A stretch of DNA of 64,000 nt from Promethearchaeota archaeon (GCA_019057865.1 JAHLWP010000005.1:1-64000); one strand, 5' to 3'; shown: positions 1 to 7,977, counted from the stretch's first letter. Numbers and translations: made by a program. The notes: a model not told the origin generated them from the sequence alone.

Positions 1-94
1 TCAACTAGAGAGGACCTAATCTATTTTGTCGAGTGAGTGGGGTTTGACATTAAAGAAAAAAAAAGAATTATGAAGGAAAAAAGGAATTAATAAC

Positions 95-892
95 TTATTT
101 GATTTCCTTAGCTTGTGCTATCCAATCTTCAATATCTTTTAATCGTGGGGGTCTTCTAATCACGTCTGGTTTTTCTTTATCTAATTCTATTATTCTTTCT
201 AATGTATTTTCAGGATTTCGTTGCGCAAATTCTTTTACAGAGTCTATACCTATTTGATTTAGCACATCAGCATATTCAGGACCTACACCACCTATACGCA
301 TTAAATCTGCATGTTCAGCCCATTTATCAATCAATTTTTCTGAGATTTTAGTTTTTCCAACTAATTCCTTAACTCTATCAGTATCTAATAATAATAAATT
401 CTCAACTTTAGAAACCCCAGCTTTTTCTAAAGTTTTTCCATACTTTTTTCCGATACCTTCAATCTCTATAATCGGAGTTTCCTTGGGACTTGTTTTCGCT
501 TTTTTCTCTTCGTATAAATCATTTGCCTCTTTAATCCATCCATCAAGATCTTCTACTACTGGGATCTTTCTTATAACATCAGGTTGCTTCTTATCAAATT
601 CCACTATTTTATCTAATGTACTTTGCGCAGTTCTATAAGATAGTTCTTTAATTGAGTCAATGCCTATCCTATTTAAGACTTCAGAATATTCTGGACCAAT
701 GCCCTTAATTTTCATCAATTCTGCTTGTTCCTGCCATTTATCAATTAATTTGGGTGAAATCTTAGTCTTTTCTGCTAATTCTTTAACTTCTCGCCAAGTT
801 AAGGGTATTAAATCTTCTGCATTAGCAAAACCAGCTTTTTCTAAAATTTTAGCATATTTTTCGCCAACGCCCTCAATTTCTATAATTTTCAT
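95..892 (-). CDS. Tandem helix-hairpin-helix (DUF4332-like) protein
   Basis: The 265-residue protein is an internal duplication. Residues 1-128 and about 138-265 align along their length, each opening with a hairpin motif (IEGVGEKYAKILEKAG and IEGIGKKYGKTLEKAG) and carrying a second one (GIGPEYSEVLNRIGI and GVGPEYADVLNQIGI). These are helix-hairpin-helix motifs of the DUF4332 type, which in other proteins bind DNA non-specifically or act as protein-docking modules. There is no catalytic motif, signal peptide or membrane segment, so I expect a soluble cytoplasmic adaptor. It stands alone, ending 94 bases from the window edge, and its ATG at 892 is preceded by an AT-rich leader. A related short hairpin occurs at the N-terminus of the GTPase at 59438-60646. 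The exact partner is unknown. Confidence 0.85.
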   Translation of the reverse strand: MKIIEIEGVGEKYAKILEKAGFANAEDLIPLTWREVKELAEKTKISPKLIDKWQEQAELMKIKGIGPEYSEVLNRIGIDSIKELSYRTAQSTLDKIVEFDKKQPDVIRKIPVVEDLDGWIKEANDLYEEKKAKTSPKETPIIEIEGIGKKYGKTLEKAGVSKVENLLLLDTDRVKELVGKTKISEKLIDKWAEHADLMRIGGVGPEYADVLNQIGIDSVKEFAQRNPENTLERIIELDKEKPDVIRRPPRLKDIEDWIAQAKEIK

Positions 893-1056
893 GTTTTTTG
901 CTCCTTAATTTTTTAAAATTTATAATTTAATTTTTATGTAAAATATTGAATGTTCTTCTTTAATATTTTACTCAATAAAAATTAAGTTAGTTTATTTCAT
1001 TGGCATATATCACTTTTAACGATAGATTTATTAATTCAATTCGATTAAATACAATC

Positions 1057-1335
1057 ATGGAAGAAGTTAATGAGAGTTCAGCTATTGCTGGGGAGATTAT
1101 GACTCCCAACGTTATAATGCTCGATACAAGTTCTACTTTCAAAGATGTCATTAAAAAATTGCATAAACATAACATCTCGTCAGTTTTTATTGAAGATGTT
1201 TTTAAAGGCGAATATTTTATAATTACTAAGACTGATGTTATTAATTTCCTTAATAGTGGAAGTATATTTGAGCAAAATCTCTCAGATATTTCAGTCAAGT
1301 ATATAATGCAAGGACCAGTACAATACCTATTTTAA
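1057..1335 (+). CDS. Single CBS-domain protein, probably the front part of a frameshifted gene
   Basis: The frame is open from a TTG at 1000, but I prefer the ATG at 1057 (about 92 residues), because the extra 19 residues look non-conserved and a TTTATTAAT box lies about 30 bases before the ATG. The product has one CBS motif, beginning AGEIMTPNVIMLDTSSTFKD and ending GEYFIITKTDVINFL. CBS domains usually come in pairs that bind adenosine nucleotides. A second copy starts (SDISVKYIMQGP) and is then cut by a stop. The next frame is already open from 1307 and continues as a roadblock-like domain, so this may be one CBS-roadblock gene split by a single-base indel. Function not otherwise known. Confidence 0.55.
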   Translation: MEEVNESSAIAGEIMTPNVIMLDTSSTFKDVIKKLHKHNISSVFIEDVFKGEYFIITKTDVINFLNSGSIFEQNLSDISVKYIMQGPVQYLF

Positions 1336-1363
1336 ACCTGCAAAACCTCAAATTCTAATTTTC

Positions 1364-1747
1364 ATGGACAATATAAATAGTGTATTTATCGCAAAGCACA
1401 TCTATAGAGAAAATATTGATGATGAGATAGACAAAGATTTAATGGATGTATATGGAGGAGCTTTAAGTTCTATTTCAGCGATAACAGATGAAGTAATTAA
1501 AAGGTCGGGAACCATGCGTCAATTACTTAAAGATAAACGATCTATCCTTTTTGAACCACACAAAGGAATTACGGGGATTTTAATCAGCGATTATAATTCT
1601 ATTGAACTACGACGCAAATTACAAATTGCTACCAAGAAATTTTATGAAACCCATTCAAAAATCATCGACTCTAAGCATAAAGATGAGGTAGGAGTTAATA
1701 GAGATCTTAGTATTGAACCAGTGGTTCCAATTTTTAAAGAAGATTGA
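1364..1747 (+). CDS. Roadblock/longin-like domain protein, probably the back part of a frameshifted gene
   Basis: From the ATG at 1364 this gives 127 residues. The pattern of hydrophobic strand, FIAKHIYRENIDDEIDKDL, helix and later FEPHKGITGILISDYNS resembles the roadblock/longin domains elsewhere in this window. The frame is open upstream to 1307, where it reads KPAKPQILIF directly before the ATG. That stretch would supply the missing first beta strand of the domain. The ATG product is therefore probably truncated at its N-terminus relative to the fold, and the true protein may be fused to the CBS domain encoded just upstream in another frame. Roadblock/longin modules bind small GTPases or act as their regulators. 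Domain call moderate, gene structure uncertain. Confidence 0.5.
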   Translation: MDNINSVFIAKHIYRENIDDEIDKDLMDVYGGALSSISAITDEVIKRSGTMRQLLKDKRSILFEPHKGITGILISDYNSIELRRKLQIATKKFYETHSKIIDSKHKDEVGVNRDLSIEPVVPIFKED

Positions 1748-1884
1748 AGTTCAACAATATTTTCAGTTATTGTAAAACAAGTTCGATCATTGTATATTTT
1801 TCTATTAATAGATTTAGGTATCTTATTAATTTTTAAATAACTTTATTTCTACTAGTTTGTTTAATATCTTAATTATAATAGATT

Positions 1885-1893
1885 GAGAGGTGG
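1885..1893 (+). promoter_or_regulatory. Shine-Dalgarno that fixes the start of the acyl-CoA dehydrogenase
   Basis: GAGAGGTGG lies 8 bases before the ATG at 1902. The alternative GTG start at 1890 sits inside this element, so it is very unlikely to be used. Confidence 0.7.
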
Positions 1894-1901
1894 AAATATT
1901 A

Positions 1902-3164
1902 ATGCAATTAATTACGGGTGTTGATATTTTAGATGAAGAGATAAAAGAGAAATTAAAATCCGAAAATATTTATAAAATTTTTAATAATTTCATTTTTCCA
2001 ATTATAACAGAGGAAGAGAGGGAATTTTTGGAGGAATTAGAGTCATTTCTACTTAAAAATATTGAACCGAATATGAATTTAACTGAAGAAGTCTATAATC
2101 TTTTTCCAATCCTTGGTCAGAAAAACTATATCCAGAGATTAAATCCCTATGGGGAATATGAAAGATATAACATGCGTTATGAGATGCTTTTAGCAATGGC
2201 AACATCGATCATTGATCCCGAATTAGATTTAGCTAGAGTGGTTACTGGTGTTATATTTGCCAATCCTTTGTTTCAATTTGGTAGAGGAGATAGAATTTCT
2301 GAAATTTTAAACCAAATAATGACAGGCAAAAAGATTGGTTGTATTTGTATTACCGAAAGAAAACATGGTTCTGATGCTGTTAACATGGAAACGAAGGTTT
2401 TAGATAAAGGAGATCATTTAATTTTTGATGGAGAAAAGTTATATACGACTAATGGTCCAGTAGCTGATTACTTTATAGTATATGGAGTTTCGGACGTCTC
2501 AGATCCACGAGGAACAATGTATCAGGCGATTGCTGAAAGAGGATACGAAGGATTAATAACTAATAGATTGGGCATTCAATCAGTTCCACGTGTAGAAATT
2601 GGTCAGACTCTTTTTAATTCTGTTAAAATCCCTAAGGAAAATGTTCTTGGAGAAAAAGGGCAAGGATATAAAAATTTGTTTTCTGGGCTAGTAGCTGAAA
2701 GATGCGCTATTATTGGTTCTAGTTTAGGTATTGCTTGGTTAACTGCAATTACAGGTCTAATTTATACAAATTTAAGAATTCAATTTCATCGACCAGTATA
2801 TGATTTTCAAGGAGTCTCATTTCCTCAGGCACAGAATTTTACTGAATTAATGGCAGCTACAGAATTGGGTTTTAAAGCAGCTTCTGAGTATAACAAGACT
2901 ATTGAACGTAAATATTTTGATCAACAAAAATTTGTTAAATATAACGCGGCATTTAGTTCTGGTACAAAATATCTTGCGTCTCATTTAGCTCATAAAATTT
3001 CATATGAAACTCAACAATTGTGTGGAGGTATTGCGTTTACAGATAATCTAAGGATTGATAAAGCCTTAGAAGTTGCTAAAGTTCAGGAAATTATAGGAGG
3101 TGCCCGAAATATTCAGCTTTATCTGGTTAGTAGAGCTATTAAAGATATGATTTCTCTTTTATAA
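1902..3164 (+). CDS. Acyl-CoA dehydrogenase-family flavoprotein with a displaced catalytic base
   Basis: The 420-residue protein has the acyl-CoA dehydrogenase layout: an N-terminal helical domain, a central FAD/substrate beta domain (CICITERKHGSDA, followed by YTTNGPVADYFIVYG) and a C-terminal helical bundle (QLCGGIAFTDNLRIDKALEV). The family oxidises acyl-CoA at C2-C3 and passes electrons to ETF. The C-terminal motif that is usually IYEGT, with the catalytic Glu, reads IIGGA here (Gly399 in the Glu position). Isovaleryl- and long-chain enzymes instead use a Glu on helix G, and this protein has AERCA with Glu266 at about that place. It may therefore still be active, or may act on an unusual substrate. 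It is monocistronic here, with no ETF or thiolase beside it. Confidence 0.88.
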   Translation: MQLITGVDILDEEIKEKLKSENIYKIFNNFIFPIITEEEREFLEELESFLLKNIEPNMNLTEEVYNLFPILGQKNYIQRLNPYGEYERYNMRYEMLLAMATSIIDPELDLARVVTGVIFANPLFQFGRGDRISEILNQIMTGKKIGCICITERKHGSDAVNMETKVLDKGDHLIFDGEKLYTTNGPVADYFIVYGVSDVSDPRGTMYQAIAERGYEGLITNRLGIQSVPRVEIGQTLFNSVKIPKENVLGEKGQGYKNLFSGLVAERCAIIGSSLGIAWLTAITGLIYTNLRIQFHRPVYDFQGVSFPQAQNFTELMAATELGFKAASEYNKTIERKYFDQQKFVKYNAAFSSGTKYLASHLAHKISYETQQLCGGIAFTDNLRIDKALEVAKVQEIIGGARNIQLYLVSRAIKDMISLL

Positions 3165-3311
3165 TTTAATTTAAAATAATACAATCAATTTTTTTGAAAA
3201 AATGATAAAAGGATTTAACTCATTTATAACTAGATGTTCTTATTAATATATAGAAGAGTAACAAATAGCAAATTAGTTAAATTTTTGAATTCTTAAAAGA
3301 ACGGAAAGGAA

Positions 3312-4088
3312 ATGGTTGATATCACATATAAAGTAGTTTTTAATGGTCAGATCGATGACAATTTGAGAAGTAAGATTGATAACGGATTTTTAGAAGAAGT
3401 AATTGATGATTCACAAACAAATGTTGTAATAGGAGTAGATTTCTATGCTAAAAATTTTAATCTCTATGGTAAAGAAATAAAAGCTCAAGTTTGGATTGTA
3501 AATCAAGGGCAAATGTTTAAGACTATTAAAGCTATGTACTATAAAGGTGCTAATCTTGTAATATATGTGAAATCTAATAACTCATCTACATTTGAAAAAT
3601 TAATAGATTCCTTCAAAAATGCTAAGATTAATCCAAGTCATATAGTTCTAATAGAGAACACAGAGGATTTTACTGAGGTTTTTTTTAAATATGTAATTGT
3701 AATTACTTTGTATCATGATGGTTTAATAAGTGCTAGTACATTTAGAGAGAGACAATTGGTTTATGAGAAAGGCAATAACCCACAATTTACAGTATTAAGT
3801 GATTATTTAGAATCAGAAGAATATGAAATTAAAAATTTAAAAAATTATCTAAGGATAAAAGAGGAGGAAATTGAAGAATTCAGAAAGTTAGTTAAATTTA
3901 AAGATAAACAGATAAATAATTTAAAAGATTCCCTCAAATCGAAAGACAAACTCATAAGGTCACAAATTAATGAAATGAAAATTATAGCGAATTCGGTAAA
4001 AATTAAAGAAAAGGAACTTGAGGATCTAAGAAAAGAATTAAAGCTTAAGGATAAGCAAATAAATGGTTTAAAGAATACGAAAACTTAG
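3312..4088 (+). CDS. Rab-like pseudo-GTPase with C-terminal coiled coil
   Basis: Residues 1-125 follow the Rab small-GTPase pattern: IGVDFYAKNF at 40-49 (Rab IGVDF), KAQVWIVNQGQMFKTI at 57-72 (Rab QIWDTAGQERFRTI), MYYKGANLVIYV at 75-86 (Rab YYRGAHGIIVVYD). All nucleotide motifs are gone. The P-loop GxxxxGKS position reads NGQIDDNLR (11-19), DTAGQ reads IVNQG, and NKxD reads ENTED. It should therefore not bind GTP in the normal way. From about residue 165 to the end the protein is a charged heptad-rich coiled coil (IKEEEIEEFRKLVKF, then repeated DKQINNLKD and DKQINGLKN). It precedes a roadblock/LC7 gene, the usual partner fold of small GTPases. I infer a scaffold derived from a Rab-like GTPase. 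The fold assignment rests on motif alignment by eye. Confidence 0.72.
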   Translation: MVDITYKVVFNGQIDDNLRSKIDNGFLEEVIDDSQTNVVIGVDFYAKNFNLYGKEIKAQVWIVNQGQMFKTIKAMYYKGANLVIYVKSNNSSTFEKLIDSFKNAKINPSHIVLIENTEDFTEVFFKYVIVITLYHDGLISASTFRERQLVYEKGNNPQFTVLSDYLESEEYEIKNLKNYLRIKEEEIEEFRKLVKFKDKQINNLKDSLKSKDKLIRSQINEMKIIANSVKIKEKELEDLRKELKLKDKQINGLKNTKT

Positions 4089-4249
4089 CCCATTATACTT
4101 ACTTAATTGTCTTAAATTTATTATTTTTATATCATGATTTTAAATTGATATAAAATTTTAATACATATTATCTGGGCAATATGTTTATTAAAAAATAATG
4201 AATGTGTAGATTATTACATAGTAAGTAGCTAAATAGGTAATATACACTC

Positions 4250-4657
4250 ATGGAATTAAATGGTTATCTAGAGAACCCAAAGGATAATGAGGAGGACTTA
4301 GGGAAAAATTTAGAAGCACTACTTCACATGTTTTTACTTAAAAATCCGAACATTAATGCAGCAGCTGTAATTACAACGGAGGGGCTTCCAATTCTTTCTG
4401 CCATTTCTCATCGTTTAGATGAAACAAGAATCGCGGCCATGTCAGCTACACTACTTTCTTTGGCAGAAAGGGCTATAGAAGAAATGGAGAGAGGAGATTT
4501 TAATGAACTTTTTATTAAGGGAACAAAGGGATACTTAATATTAACACAAGCAGGGCCTCATGCTGTTTTGATGCTTTCTACAACCTTGGACGTTCAACTT
4601 GGATTATTATTTTTTGATTGTGAAAGAATATGTGAAAAGATTGCATACCTAATATGA
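4250..4657 (+). CDS. Roadblock/LC7 domain protein (MglB-like)
   Basis: The 135-residue soluble protein is a typical stand-alone roadblock/LC7 domain. It has a short acidic N-terminal extension, helix 1, the strand-turn-strand NAAAVITTEGLPILSAISHRL, helix 2 MSATLLSLAERAIEEME, and a C-terminal sheet (YLILTQAG, HAVLMLSTT). The family forms homodimers that bind Ras-like GTPases, as MglB does for MglA in bacteria or LAMTOR for Rag GTPases in eukaryotes. It lies 161 bases downstream of the Rab-like pseudo-GTPase on the same strand with its own AT-rich promoter region, so the two may be functionally paired. Confidence 0.9.
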   Translation: MELNGYLENPKDNEEDLGKNLEALLHMFLLKNPNINAAAVITTEGLPILSAISHRLDETRIAAMSATLLSLAERAIEEMERGDFNELFIKGTKGYLILTQAGPHAVLMLSTTLDVQLGLLFFDCERICEKIAYLI

Positions 4658-4696
4658 TTTAACAAACTTATTATTATTTCTATATTAATCATTATT

Positions 4697-5566
4697 ATGA
4701 CCTTCTCTAAACCAATAACAGAAATCATAAGAGAGCGTACTTCATGGAGGACCTATTCTCCTATACCAATCGAAAAAGATAAGGAAGAACGTTTAAAAGA
4801 AATACTTACACTTAAAAGTTTCTCAAGCCCGTTTAGTAAGATTGCTGGTAGATGTCGATTTGAACTCATTAGTATGCCTGAGTTTGAACCAAATGAAAAG
4901 AAAAAGCTAGGGACCTATGGTTTAATCTCAGGAGCTCAAGAATTCATAGTGGGCGCTACTGAAGAATCGAAATATAATATTGAAAACTATGGTTATTTAA
5001 TGGAAGCAATTATTTTGGCTGCTACTGATATGGGATTAGGTACGTGTTGGTTAGGGGGAACCTTCAATCGCAGTTTATTTTCTGCAAAAATTAATTGTAA
5101 GTCAAATGAAATAGTTCCAGCAATTTCTCCTATAGGGTATATTCCAGAAAATCGCAGTTTTAAAGAAAAAATAATCCGTAAGTTTGCCAAAGCAAATGAT
5201 CGGTATCAATGGGATAAACTCTTTTTCAATGATAATTTTAGTACTCCCCTCAATCAAGAAGAAGCTGGAAAATATGCTCCTCTACTTGAAATGGTTCGAC
5301 TTGGTCCTTCTGCTGGAAATAAACAGCCATGGAGAATTGTTAAAGAATCAGCCTATAATATTTTCCATTTCTATGTGAAAAGTTCGAAAAATAAATTTGG
5401 TATTAAATATAGCATGTTCGTGCACCTCGATATAGGAATTGCAATTTGCCATTTTGCCCTAACTGCTAGGGAACTTGAAATTAGAGGAAGTTGGGAATTC
5501 CTCCAACCAAAAATTAATGAAATTGAAGGATTAAACTATATTATATCTTGGAATGGCTCTTCCTGA
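4697..5566 (+). CDS. TM1586-type nitroreductase-fold protein
   Basis: The 289-residue protein is made of two half nitroreductase domains in one chain. It starts with ITEIIRERTSWRTYSPIPI, continues with a long middle that includes MEAIILAATDMGLGTCWLGG at about residues 102-121, and then has MVRLGPSAGNKQPWRIV and a C-terminal FVHLDIGIAICHFALTARE. This is the pattern of the TM1586 nitroreductase family, putative FMN-binding oxidoreductases of unknown substrate. The start ATG lies 39 bases after the roadblock gene, close enough for cotranscription. It differs in length and layout from the two ordinary nitroreductases at 13.7 and 17.5 kb. Confidence 0.85.
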   Translation: MTFSKPITEIIRERTSWRTYSPIPIEKDKEERLKEILTLKSFSSPFSKIAGRCRFELISMPEFEPNEKKKLGTYGLISGAQEFIVGATEESKYNIENYGYLMEAIILAATDMGLGTCWLGGTFNRSLFSAKINCKSNEIVPAISPIGYIPENRSFKEKIIRKFAKANDRYQWDKLFFNDNFSTPLNQEEAGKYAPLLEMVRLGPSAGNKQPWRIVKESAYNIFHFYVKSSKNKFGIKYSMFVHLDIGIAICHFALTARELEIRGSWEFLQPKINEIEGLNYIISWNGSS

Positions 5567-5583
5567 GAATTTTTAATACAATA

Positions 5584-5706
5584 TTAAAAATCTATATCTT
5601 GTCCAATTCCTTTTTCTAATGCTTGGTCATATACTATTTTTCCAAATGCTACATCATATGTACTTATTCCAACAGAATTTAAATATAAATATATCTTATA
5701 AACCAT
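5584..5706 (-). pseudogene. Remnant of an ornithine cyclodeaminase/mu-crystallin-family gene (C-terminus only)
   Basis: The minus strand has a 40-residue open frame whose end reads NSVGISTYDVAFGKIVYDQA and then LEKGIGQDIDF before TAA. This matches the conserved C-terminus of ornithine cyclodeaminase/mu-crystallin proteins (SVGIALEDIAxAKLVYEKA...GIGTEI). The preceding residues IYLYL fit the final beta strand of that fold. Nothing upstream on this strand encodes the remaining roughly 280 residues: a TAG precedes the fragment and the HD-hydrolase gene begins at 5747 on the other strand. I read it as a decayed gene end left by deletion. It is too short to be functional. Confidence 0.7.
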
Positions 5707-5746
5707 TTTTAACTATATCAGCACAAGAAGTTATTATATTTAGAAT

Positions 5747-6277
5747 ATGAAAGATTTTTCAAATTATTGGAATGCAATTTCCTTTGCATTTATTAAACAT
5801 GGCCACCTAAAAAGAAAGACCAAGGATGTTCCTTATGTCATTCATCCAATTCGAGTTACTTCAATTTTAAGAGCAACTGGTTTTAACGAATTTGAACACG
5901 AAGATTTGATGATTGCTGCATTATTTCATGATCTAGTTGAAGATACTGACACTAATTTGATAGAAATTGAAAGCCAATTTGGAAAATCAGTTGCCTTAAT
6001 TGTTGCTGAACTTACTAAACCTGATGGGGCTAAAGGTCGTAAAAAAGAAAAATGGTTAGAAAGTTTTATAAAAAAATCAAAAGAAGCAAAAATAATTAAA
6101 ATGGCTGACAGAATAGATAATCTCATGGAAAAGGGAGATATTTGGACTGAAGAAAAACAGAAATTATATGCTGAACAAGCGAAAATAATTTTAAAATCTT
6201 GTGGAGATGCTAACAAAAAATTAGCTGATAAGTTGGACAATAAAATCAGTAAAGTTTTAGAGAGTAAAAACTTCTAA
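5747..6277 (+). CDS. HD-domain phosphohydrolase, RelA/SpoT hydrolase-like
   Basis: The 176-residue protein matches the stand-alone HD hydrolase half of RelA/SpoT enzymes (MESH1-like). Visible metal-binding and active-site motifs are PYVIHPIRV at about residues 29-37, LFHDLVEDTDT at 59-69 (the HD pair, then ED), and KMADRIDNL at about 120-128. Family members remove the 3'-pyrophosphate from (p)ppGpp or cleave related nucleotides with manganese. There is no synthetase, TGS or ACT domain, so a small hydrolase is expected. It is a single cytoplasmic gene between the cyclodeaminase remnant and a convergent operon. The substrate in archaea is uncertain. Confidence 0.85.
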   Translation: MKDFSNYWNAISFAFIKHGHLKRKTKDVPYVIHPIRVTSILRATGFNEFEHEDLMIAALFHDLVEDTDTNLIEIESQFGKSVALIVAELTKPDGAKGRKKEKWLESFIKKSKEAKIIKMADRIDNLMEKGDIWTEEKQKLYAEQAKIILKSCGDANKKLADKLDNKISKVLESKNF

Positions 6278-6357
6278 TTCTTAGCTCTTTCAGAGTTCGA
6301 AAAGTAAAAATTATAAAAAAAATAGAAATTAATTATTTTGAATCTTTAATTCTTAAA

Positions 6358-7392
6358 TTAGACAAACCGTTGATTAATGACTGTTTGAAATTGTATATTT
6401 GACCGTGGTCGATTTTGATAACCGCCTCTCTTTGAGACTAAGTAAAACTGTGCCATGGTTTTATCATGAACTAAGGTAATTCCACGCCATTTATTATTGT
6501 TAGAATTGAATTCTACTACGTTTCCGAGACCAACTCCTTCTCTTGTTGAAATTTCAAATTTTAAACTATTTAAAATCTTAATAAGTTTATCATGATATTC
6601 AGTAATTTCTTTTTTCTGTGATTTGTCTTTAAATCTTAAGGCTTCAATTGAAAAGGCTTTAAGGATATCATTACTCATATACTTCCATGCATCAGAGTTA
6701 GCATAAAATTCAATTCCGATAAATTCACCGTTTATAAACACAGCAATTCCACACTGATTTTCTACATTCTTAAAATTATTGACCATCTTTTCTGTTTGTT
6801 TTTCAGATTCCTGTGTCATTTCAAGGTAACTTTGAGTAGGAGCAACAGCAAGGTCGTAATTCATTTCAGCTCTATGAGACTGGATTTCATCCCATACTGC
6901 ACCCTGACCTACTGCTGAAATTGCCTCAAATGCAACATTAGGGTGTAGTCGAGTATTTGACGACTTAAACCCACGTCCCTTAGTGTATCTCCATCTTGAT
7001 TGTTCTACACATTTAGCGGGGATTTTATATTTCTGAGAAGGATTTCCAGGATTTTGCTTGACAATAGATTGTTTTCCTCCGACGGGTAATAAAATAGGTT
7101 CCCAGATTGTTCTATCCTGCTTTCCGCCATGGACAGTCATTCCAAATGGAATTAATATTTGTTTATCGCTTTTATTTATAACTTCTAATTCGCCAACTGC
7201 ATCAGTTTCAACAATTTCTATTAGTTCCAATTCTTCAGCTTCTTTTATTGTTATAAAATCAATAAATTTATCATCTTGAACGATAATAGGGATAACAGTC
7301 ATATTTTTATAAACTTGAGGAGATTCTAACTTAAGAAAACCTAATGGATTTTTAAACATAGATTCTACAATTTGAATACTATCATTTTTCAA
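6358..7392 (-). CDS. ARPP-1 (DUF6569-like) domain protein
   Basis: The 344-residue protein follows the ARPP-1 pattern: early KNMTVIPI, a block TIKEAEELELIEIVET then GELEVINKSDKQILIPFG, the hallmark GGKQDRTIWEPILLPVGG with a downstream KCVEQSRWRY, and later DLAVAPTQ. ARPP-1 domains were named for association with ADP-ribosylglycohydrolase and phosphatase genes; their activity is not known. The start is TTG at 7392. It overlaps the TGA of the upstream winged-helix gene by four bases, and AAAGGAGGATGA sits about 10 bases before it, so translation is probably coupled. It is the second gene of a two-gene operon, presumably under control of the winged-helix protein. Confidence 0.82.
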   Translation of the reverse strand: MKNDSIQIVESMFKNPLGFLKLESPQVYKNMTVIPIIVQDDKFIDFITIKEAEELELIEIVETDAVGELEVINKSDKQILIPFGMTVHGGKQDRTIWEPILLPVGGKQSIVKQNPGNPSQKYKIPAKCVEQSRWRYTKGRGFKSSNTRLHPNVAFEAISAVGQGAVWDEIQSHRAEMNYDLAVAPTQSYLEMTQESEKQTEKMVNNFKNVENQCGIAVFINGEFIGIEFYANSDAWKYMSNDILKAFSIEALRFKDKSQKKEITEYHDKLIKILNSLKFEISTREGVGLGNVVEFNSNNNKWRGITLVHDKTMAQFYLVSKRGGYQNRPRSNIQFQTVINQRFV

Positions 7393-7808
7393 ACTTGCTC
7401 ATCCTCCTTTACATTATTTTTATTTTTTTCTTTTTTTTTGGCAACCTCTTCTTCATAAAGCGGACTTATAAATTGATTAACAATATCTTCTCCATTTTTA
7501 GTAAGTTCTACCCCATAAGAGATTTGGATTTTTCCATTGTCAGTTTTTCCATTTATTCTTGTTCCTTTATCTATTTTTAGATCAGGCTCAGGTATTTCTT
7601 CTGTATGAGTCTTTATTAAACCACCTCTTTTAAGTGCATTTAGATGATAATTTAGACTTTGTTTTTGAATGCCGATATTATCAGCCATTTTTTTAGGTCT
7701 TTGAGGACTTTCCGAGAGTTCTCTTAAAATATCAGCTCTTACAGGGCTTCTAAACACAAGTCCGACTTTCTCGAAAATTGGTTTTTTCTTTTCTTTCTTT
7801 TTTGTCAT
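7389..7808 (-). CDS. Winged-helix transcription regulator, ArsR-like
   Basis: The 139-residue protein has a winged helix at about residues 14-70: GLVFRSPVRADILRELSE, PKKMADNIGIQKQSLNYHLN as the turn and recognition helix, then ALKRGGLIKT as the wing. A basic N-terminus (TKKKEKKKP) and a highly charged Lys/Glu-rich tail flank it. Such proteins are archaeal dimeric repressors or activators. It leads the operon with the ARPP-1 gene, overlapping it by four bases. Two abutting palindromes at 7839-7868 lie just upstream, between a TTTAAATA box (about 7882-7890) and the ATG, so self-repression is likely. The effector is unknown. Confidence 0.85.
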   Translation of the reverse strand: MTKKKEKKKPIFEKVGLVFRSPVRADILRELSESPQRPKKMADNIGIQKQSLNYHLNALKRGGLIKTHTEEIPEPDLKIDKGTRINGKTDNGKIQISYGVELTKNGEDIVNQFISPLYEEEVAKKKEKNKNNVKEDEQV

Positions 7809-7838
7809 AATTTTTCACATCAATTTTGGTAAAAAACT

Positions 7839-7868
7839 TTTTTACTATAAAAATTTTTACTGTAAAAA
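7839..7868. promoter_or_regulatory. Two abutting 15-bp palindromes before the winged-helix/ARPP-1 operon
   Basis: TTTTTACTATAAAAA (7839-7853) is followed at once by TTTTTACTGTAAAAA (7854-7868). Each has perfect 6-base arms (TTTTTA/TAAAAA) around three bases. They lie 31-60 bases upstream of the regulator's ATG and downstream of a likely TATA box, where a bound dimer pair would block transcription. The sequence is AT-rich, so chance cannot be excluded, but the exact abutting duplication is unusual. Confidence 0.55.
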
Positions 7869-7977
7869 TAAATAATGAATTGCATATTTAAATGTTTGTG
7901 ATTTTCTAAATTAAATTTCTTTAAAATCATTTGAATTTGAAAAGGCATAAAATAATAATTTAAGTAAAAATAAAGGC

